64,000 nucleotides of DNA from NCBI RefSeq assembly GCF_011516645.4, contig NZ_CP088285.1:4978501-5042500 (forward strand). Reading direction: 5' to 3'. Positions 59,784-64,000 of this stretch are shown in pieces; the stretch's first letter is position 1, and every line of letters starts with the position of its first letter. Source of the DNA: Bradyrhizobium septentrionale. Lineage in GTDB: Bacteria > Pseudomonadota > Alphaproteobacteria > Rhizobiales > Xanthobacteraceae. The notes under the pieces were generated by a model that did no database searches, had not been told where the DNA came from, and saw only the letters and a list, made by a program, of their open reading frames with translations. Both the position numbers and the translations under genes were made by a program.

Positions 59784-60908
59784 TCAGCTCACGATGGAGA
59801 AATTTGCCGCCGTGACCGTGTTCGCCGTAGCGCCATTCAGCCATACCGCGGTGTCGGCGTCGACCTGAACCACGAAATAGGCCCCGTTCTGATACGAGTG
59901 CGACAGCACGTCGGCAAAGGACGTGAAACCGGAGCCGTTCAATTGCACGACGTCCAGGCTCGGCGTCCAGTCCTGCACGACCTGCACTCCGGGCACGTCG
60001 TTGACAACGAAGGTGTCGTTGCCCAATCCGGTGCCCGGCCCGCCGCCATCGCCGCCAAAATAATAGTTCACGCCGGTGCCGCCATCGAAGTAGTCGTTGC
60101 CGGCGCCGCCGATTAGGACATCGACACCATCGCCGCCAAACATCACGTCGTTGCCGGCGCCGCCGTACAGATAGTCGTTGCCGCCATAGCCGTATTCGAC
60201 GTCATCTCCGGCGTCGCCGATCATGATGTCGTTGACGAATGATCCGACGAACACATCGTTGCCGTCACCGCCATATGCCGTTCCGCCACCGGACGACATG
60301 TATAGGTAATCATTGCCGCCGCCGCCCTCCAGCAAATCCACCCCTGCGTCACCGACGAGCGTGTCCGCGGCTGCGCCGCCGAGGATGGTGTCGTTACCGG
60401 CCCCTCCGTACATGTAGTCGCCATACAGCCCATATGGCCCGCTGACGAACAGAAGATCCGCGCCCTCTCCCCCGTAGAAGACGTCCTGGCCGCCGGCATA
60501 ATTCACGGTTGTGACCAGCTCGAGTGTGTCGTTGCCGTCGCCCCCATAAAGGTACGAGCCCGCAGTCGTGTTTAGTCCGTCAATGGCCTGGACGTAATCG
60601 TTGCCTGCGCCACCATCTGCATAGGCAGACCCGTGCTCCGAGGGCGACGCCCCGATGTTTAGCAAGGTATCATTGCCGTCACCCCCGTAGGCCCTGGCGG
60701 TCGACGAGATTTGGTCATTGCCGTTCCCGCCATAGGCGGTGGCTGTTAACCCGGAAAGCGTGTCATTTCCCTCGCCGCCATAGATAACCGGATGGGAAAT
60801 CGGTCCGTAGACCGCGGTCAGGCTGTCGTTGCCATCAAGCCCATAGTAGACGTCGTCGGAAGATGACGAATATGTATCGTCACTGTTGGTCCCAACGTAA
60901 GTGGTCAT
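59784..60908 (-). CDS. RTX-like calcium-binding protein
   Basis: A 374-residue protein built mainly from RTX nonapeptide-like repeats (GGxGxDxLx): YGGEGNDTLSG, YGGNGNDQISS, YGGDGNDTLLN, GGAGNDYVQ, GGDGNDTLEL, GGAGNDTILGG, GGAGNDVMFGG and more, about fifteen in total. Such repeats form a calcium-bound beta-roll, often in type I secreted proteins. The C-terminal 80 residues (GNDTFVVNDVPGVQVVQDW to the end) are the usual capping and secretion region. No HlyB/HlyD/TolC gene is near. ATG at 60908 follows GGAG. Confidence 0.9.
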   Translation of the reverse strand: MTTYVGTNSDDTYSSSSDDVYYGLDGNDSLTAVYGPISHPVIYGGEGNDTLSGLTATAYGGNGNDQISSTARAYGGDGNDTLLNIGASPSEHGSAYADGGAGNDYVQAIDGLNTTAGSYLYGGDGNDTLELVTTVNYAGGQDVFYGGEGADLLFVSGPYGLYGDYMYGGAGNDTILGGAAADTLVGDAGVDLLEGGGGNDYLYMSSGGGTAYGGDGNDVFVGSFVNDIMIGDAGDDVEYGYGGNDYLYGGAGNDVMFGGDGVDVLIGGAGNDYFDGGTGVNYYFGGDGGGPGTGLGNDTFVVNDVPGVQVVQDWTPSLDVVQLNGSGFTSFADVLSHSYQNGAYFVVQVDADTAVWLNGATANTVTAANFSIVS

Positions 60909-61202
60909 CAAAATTCTCCATTGCACCAAGGACGCGCTTGGGGGAACTCTTGAAGAGCAAGCCAACCGCTTCGAGTATCACTCCAGGTATTCCGCCGGCC
61001 AAAACCCAAATGGGCTAAGACTTTCGGGATTTCGTCAAGGCTGGTGACAGTCCTATGGCCAAATGATGCTGCGGCCCGCGTTCAGGCCGAAGCCAAATCG
61101 CTCACAGAAACATTGAGAAACAACATGGATCCGCCGCCTGAACTAGGACGACAGGAGGCCGGGAGTGCCGCTTGCTGCGTCACGTGTCGGCCTTGACCGC
61201 AC

Positions 61203-61664
61203 CTACGAACCGCCTTGCAGCGATCGCTCCATGATGATGGTCCGCTCTTCACCGTGGTAGCTGTCGCGCACGGCCCTGTATCCGAGCTGCGCGTAGAAGG
61301 TCTCGGCGCTGATCGATGAGGGCACAGCCAGGCTGGGGATATTTCTCTCGCGTGCCGTGCGCTCGATCGCTTCCATCAGCAGCCTGCCGATGCCCCTCGC
61401 CTGAACGTCGGGGGATACGAACACCGTACGGACCACGTTTCCGTCGAGGCTTGCCGTTCCAACCACACGACCATCAATCACGGCAACAAAGACGGTGCGC
61501 TTGCCGATCAACTGCAGCACGGCGTCCGGACTGAAGCTGCGCTCGACCCGCTCGATGATCTCGCTTGCATAGTCCCTGGCATTGGTTTCGTGCAGTGCAC
61601 GCAGGATGACCGCGCTGATGTCGCCGGCGTCGTCTTGGCGCGCCGGCCGGATCGTGCATTCCAT
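61203..61664 (-). CDS. GNAT family N-acetyltransferase
   Basis: A 153-residue acetyltransferase. The acetyl-CoA loop is VRTVFVSPDVQARGIGRLLM, with the Q/R-x-x-G-x-G pattern in QARGIG, and the C-terminal strand IPSLAVPSSISAETFYAQLG followed by YRAVRD is typical. The start at 61664 is used because AGCGGAGGCG is in front and MECTIRPARQDDA is the normal first strand. The acceptor is unknown. Confidence 0.9.
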   Translation of the reverse strand: MECTIRPARQDDAGDISAVILRALHETNARDYASEIIERVERSFSPDAVLQLIGKRTVFVAVIDGRVVGTASLDGNVVRTVFVSPDVQARGIGRLLMEAIERTARERNIPSLAVPSSISAETFYAQLGYRAVRDSYHGEERTIIMERSLQGGS

Positions 61665-61944
61665 CGGTCGCCTCCGCTCGCCCAACGGGCACATGATGAT
61701 AGCAGGGACCCGCGTCCTCGTTCCAGCCGAGGCTCGACACACGATGCTGTCGACGAGCACTCACCAGGCCGACCAGCATTTGTTGCTGATTGTATCCTGG
61801 ACGCAACCATGAGCGGCCAATTCAGGCGAGGTCCGTAGGTTCGGCTCAAACGACAGCGGCTAACAGGATTTCTGTCAGTTGAATGTGTGCTACCCTGCAT
61901 CCCGGGATGGAATTGCCGTCCCGGCTTTTTGGGAGGACACGGCT

Positions 61945-62403
61945 ATGAAACGCTCGTCGCTCTTCGTCACCAATTTCGCTGTCGCTATGTTGTCGATCGT
62001 GCCGCTAATATGCGCATCAAATGGCCCGGCGTGGTCGCAACCCACACCAGCCCCGGACAGCGCCATCAACCCACTGCCCAACATTTCGGTCGAGGCGCCG
62101 AGGCAGGTCGGCACGCAACACAGGCCGACGCAGCGCGCGGCGGCTCGCAGCACCTCATCTCCGCGTACAGCTTCGACCTCAGTGTTTTGCATCGGCGGTT
62201 GCATGACGAGCATGAAGTCAGGTGACCGCCCCTGGATCGGATGCTCCTGGTCTGCCGGCGCGTCCGCCTACACCGGGTGCCGAAACATCGGACCCGGCGG
62301 CATCCCCTTCAAGAGCTATACTCAGTGCACCGAAACCGGACTGAATAACGGTTGGAGAAGCGGTGAAGTCTCTGCGTATTGCACCAGCCTGGCTTTGAAG
62401 TGA
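61945..62403 (+). CDS. Exported cysteine-rich protein
   Basis: A 152-residue protein with a signal peptide (LFVTNFAVAMLSIVPLICAS), a Pro/Arg/Thr-rich middle of about 50 residues, and a C-terminal domain with six cysteines: SVFCIGGCMTSM, WIGCSW, YTGCRN, YTQCTE and AYCTSL. Disulfide bonds in the periplasm are likely. The ATG follows GGGAGGAC. The family is not recognised; the AT-richer base use differs slightly from nearby genes. Confidence 0.75.
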   Translation: MKRSSLFVTNFAVAMLSIVPLICASNGPAWSQPTPAPDSAINPLPNISVEAPRQVGTQHRPTQRAAARSTSSPRTASTSVFCIGGCMTSMKSGDRPWIGCSWSAGASAYTGCRNIGPGGIPFKSYTQCTETGLNNGWRSGEVSAYCTSLALK

Positions 62404-62515
62404 GAAGACGCAAGGACAGCTTCACGGTGCACGCGGTGAGCTTGGCGTTCGCAGCGATAAATAGTGCGGGTTCCGAAGCCGACAAATCAATGCCAGCTCA
62501 CAGGATAACACGCCC

Positions 62516-62734
62516 GTGAAGATCGCTTGGTTGATCATCGCGTTCTTCGGTTGGTGCGGCGTGATGTGGGTCAATGTGCGCGCGATCAAACAGGCCCGCG
62601 CCGCGGGTTACAGGCTTTGGAGCTTCGATCCAGGAGCCCGCCGCGCTGCATGGCGAGGCAAGAACCTTGTCCTCTTTTTTATTTGTATGGCCATCTCTGC
62701 CGCGTCAATTCTGGCAGGACTACTCTCGAAATGA
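62516..62734 (+). CDS. Small two-helix membrane protein
   Basis: A 72-residue protein with a helix at each end (IAWLIIAFFGWCGVMWVNVR and LVLFFICMAISAASILAGLL) and a short central basic loop. GTG start. It stands alone. No function can be given. Confidence 0.65.
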   Translation: MKIAWLIIAFFGWCGVMWVNVRAIKQARAAGYRLWSFDPGARRAAWRGKNLVLFFICMAISAASILAGLLSK

Positions 62735-62824
62735 GGCGGCATCTTTCGTCACGTCGCCATTTGATCAAAGCTGTCAGGCCGTCTCGGCTGTCCCGAGGCC
62801 GCAATCAAGACCATCCGAGTGCCC

Positions 62825-63230
62825 CTACACGTTCTTCGCGACCTTCCGCGTGCGCGTCGGTCCGGCGCCGGCGATCGGCGGCTTGATATTCCACACCGCG
62901 CGCACGCTGGCGAAGGCGTGGGCGATCACCGGCTCCTGGCGACGCGCGGCGAGGCAGGCAAAAGAGAGATCGCAGGTGAGCTTCACTTTGTCGACCACCA
63001 CGAACTGATGCGGGCGTGCCATCCGCGGCGCCAGCACGCTGTCGCGCGCGAGGCTGAGGCAGAGGCCGGATTCGACGAAGTCGATCATCGCTTCTTCCTG
63101 ATCGGTGTAGCCGATGCGCTTCGGCAACGGGCCGAGCGGGCGGAAGATGTCGTCGAGCAGCCGGACGGGTGCTCGGCGGCCGTTCCTGAATGATGAGTAT
63201 CCTGATCGGCGAACAACCCGCCGTTGGGTC
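62825..63230 (-). pseudogene. Remnant of a LysR-type regulator (C-terminal effector domain)
   Basis: The frame reads LPKRIGYTDQEEAMIDFVES, GLCLSLARDSVLAPRM, VVVDKVKLTCDLSFACLAAR and ends RTRKVAKNV, which looks like the second half of a LysR effector domain. Further upstream the same frame continues as YSSFRNGRRAPVRLLDDIF but a TAG stop closes it near 63231 and no HTH region exists there. The first two thirds of the gene are therefore lost, at the junction with the solute-binding gene. Not likely to be functional. Confidence 0.65.
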
Positions 63231-64000
63231 TATTTTGTATCGGACGCATAGAGGTGTTCGATGAACCCCTCGTGTACCAGCTCTTCGATGAACGATGCAT
63301 CCGCAATGTCGCTTTCCTTGAGAGAAACGGCGGCAGGATATTTGCGTGCGAGCACGTCTCGCACATTCTGCAAGTTACCCAGCAGCGGCTTCGGCACCTT
63401 CTGAAACACGGGCACGTGGTACGCGTACAAGTCCTCGGCGGCCTTTCGATCCGCGACGTTCAGATATCGCTGGAGCAAAGGCACGACGAGGTCGGGCTGC
63501 GTCTTGAATAAATGAATCGTCTCGACAAAGCCGCGCATGACTCGCCCCACAAGCTCGCGATTGGATGCGATCAGCCTGCGCGTGCTCGCAAAAATCGAGG
63601 GCGTGCCGAACTCATAGATGGGAAATGCGTTCCAACCATAGCGCGATGCACCGACAAAGCGCAGATCGACAGGAAGCGCCCCCGCATCGATCTCGCCGGC
63701 CGCAAGCGCCGCGAAGATGCGATCGAACCTGACCAGGGGCAGGTAGGTTGCGGTTGCGCCGGCCTTTTCGATGGTGATGCGCGTCGCGAGACTGGTTTGG
63801 CCTGTCTCCGACAGCACGCCTACCCTTCGTCCGGCCAACTGGCCAAGCTCGGTGATTTCTTTCCGGGTCATCACGAACTGGTTGGGAAACTCCGACGTCG
63901 GGGTGGCCAGGATCACGATATCGTTGCCCTTGAGCACCTCGTCGGCAACCGGAAGCACGCCGGTGTGCGCGAATTCGAAGTCGCCGCGGATCACGCCGGC
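63230..64000 (-). CDS. NMT1/SsuA-type ABC solute-binding protein, partial
   Basis: A 257-residue part; the gene continues beyond the window edge, so its start is not seen. The fold is that of periplasmic proteins for taurine, nitrate or thiamine precursor uptake: EFAHTGVLPVADEVLKGNDI, GQLAGRRVGVLSETGQTSLA, LVRFDRIFAALAAGEIDAGA and LPVDLRFVGASRYG. A LysR remnant follows downstream, which may mean the regulator of this uptake system was destroyed. The ligand is unknown. Confidence 0.88.
   Translation of the reverse strand, partial: AGVIRGDFEFAHTGVLPVADEVLKGNDIVILATPTSEFPNQFVMTRKEITELGQLAGRRVGVLSETGQTSLATRITIEKAGATATYLPLVRFDRIFAALAAGEIDAGALPVDLRFVGASRYGWNAFPIYEFGTPSIFASTRRLIASNRELVGRVMRGFVETIHLFKTQPDLVVPLLQRYLNVADRKAAEDLYAYHVPVFQKVPKPLLGNLQNVRDVLARKYPAAVSLKESDIADASFIEELVHEGFIEHLYASDTK

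Noticed and set aside
59980..60890. Short tandem DNA repeats that look CRISPR-like
   Set aside because: They are codons of the RTX nonapeptide repeats, irregular in spacing and inside a single reading frame.
1..64000. tRNA, rRNA, CRISPR array, phage or transposase genes
   Set aside because: None was found on reading both strands; no cloverleaf, regular spacer array or DDE transposase motif was seen.

Overview
The window looks like a chromosomal stretch of a high-GC alphaproteobacterium, most likely Bradyrhizobium or a close relative. The reasons are the base composition, a PutA without a DNA-binding domain beside an AsnC/Lrp-type regulator, a subclass B3 metallo-hydrolase that reads like the Bradyrhizobium BJP-1 enzyme, two CYP153-like P450s, and several families of palindromic intergenic repeats of the kind common in that group. 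The genus is inferred from recognised families, not from a database search. No rRNA, tRNA, CRISPR array, transposase, integrase or phage gene was seen.

Layout. 0-8 kb: the end of a molybdenum hydroxylase large subunit; an enoyl-CoA hydratase / two acyl-CoA dehydrogenase operon; a LemA + two TPM-domain cluster; a glutathione S-transferase broken by a one-base deletion; and a cyclic-nucleotide-binding protein translationally coupled to a metallo-beta-lactamase-fold hydrolase. 8-13 kb: a membrane protein with a Pro-Lys-Val-Glu linker, a secreted protein with one CxxCH motif, and a GST divergent from a TetR regulator. 12.8-21.3 kb: a CoA transferase, the putA/putR pair, a secreted possible cysteine-triad protein, a large TPR protein and a cold-shock protein. 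21.5-30.7 kb: a SorAB-like sulfite dehydrogenase pair, a membrane adenylate cyclase with heme-anchor-like and 2Fe-2S parts, a GT39-type glycosyltransferase, a YcjX/YcjF pair and a hemolysin III homologue.

30.8-46.6 kb is mainly catabolic. It holds an SDR, a TetR regulator divergent from an HpaB/4-hydroxybutyryl-CoA dehydratase-like flavoprotein with twin operators, benzoylformate decarboxylase, the BJP-1-like enzyme, a tautomerase/HxlR/VOC cluster, another MBL hydrolase and HisC. A LysR-associated module follows (acyl-CoA dehydrogenase, CoA transferase, FAS1-like dehydratase) that could activate, desaturate and hydrate one organic acid. A two-gene TPP decarboxylase comes next; its second subunit has lost the middle of its domain.

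46.9-64 kb: a Cache-HAMP adenylate cyclase, several solute-binding proteins, a TPR-methyltransferase, the two P450s, a YjgN/M48 peptidase pair, two small coupled ORFs, an RTX-like calcium-binding protein without a visible secretion system, a GNAT acetyltransferase, a LysR remnant and an NMT1-type solute-binding protein cut by the window edge. Most of the window is ordinary lipid, aromatic and amino-acid metabolism. The parts most worth a second look are the redox-type adenylate cyclase, the internally deleted TPP subunit, the AbfD-like protein with partial cluster ligands, and the clear operator palindromes.
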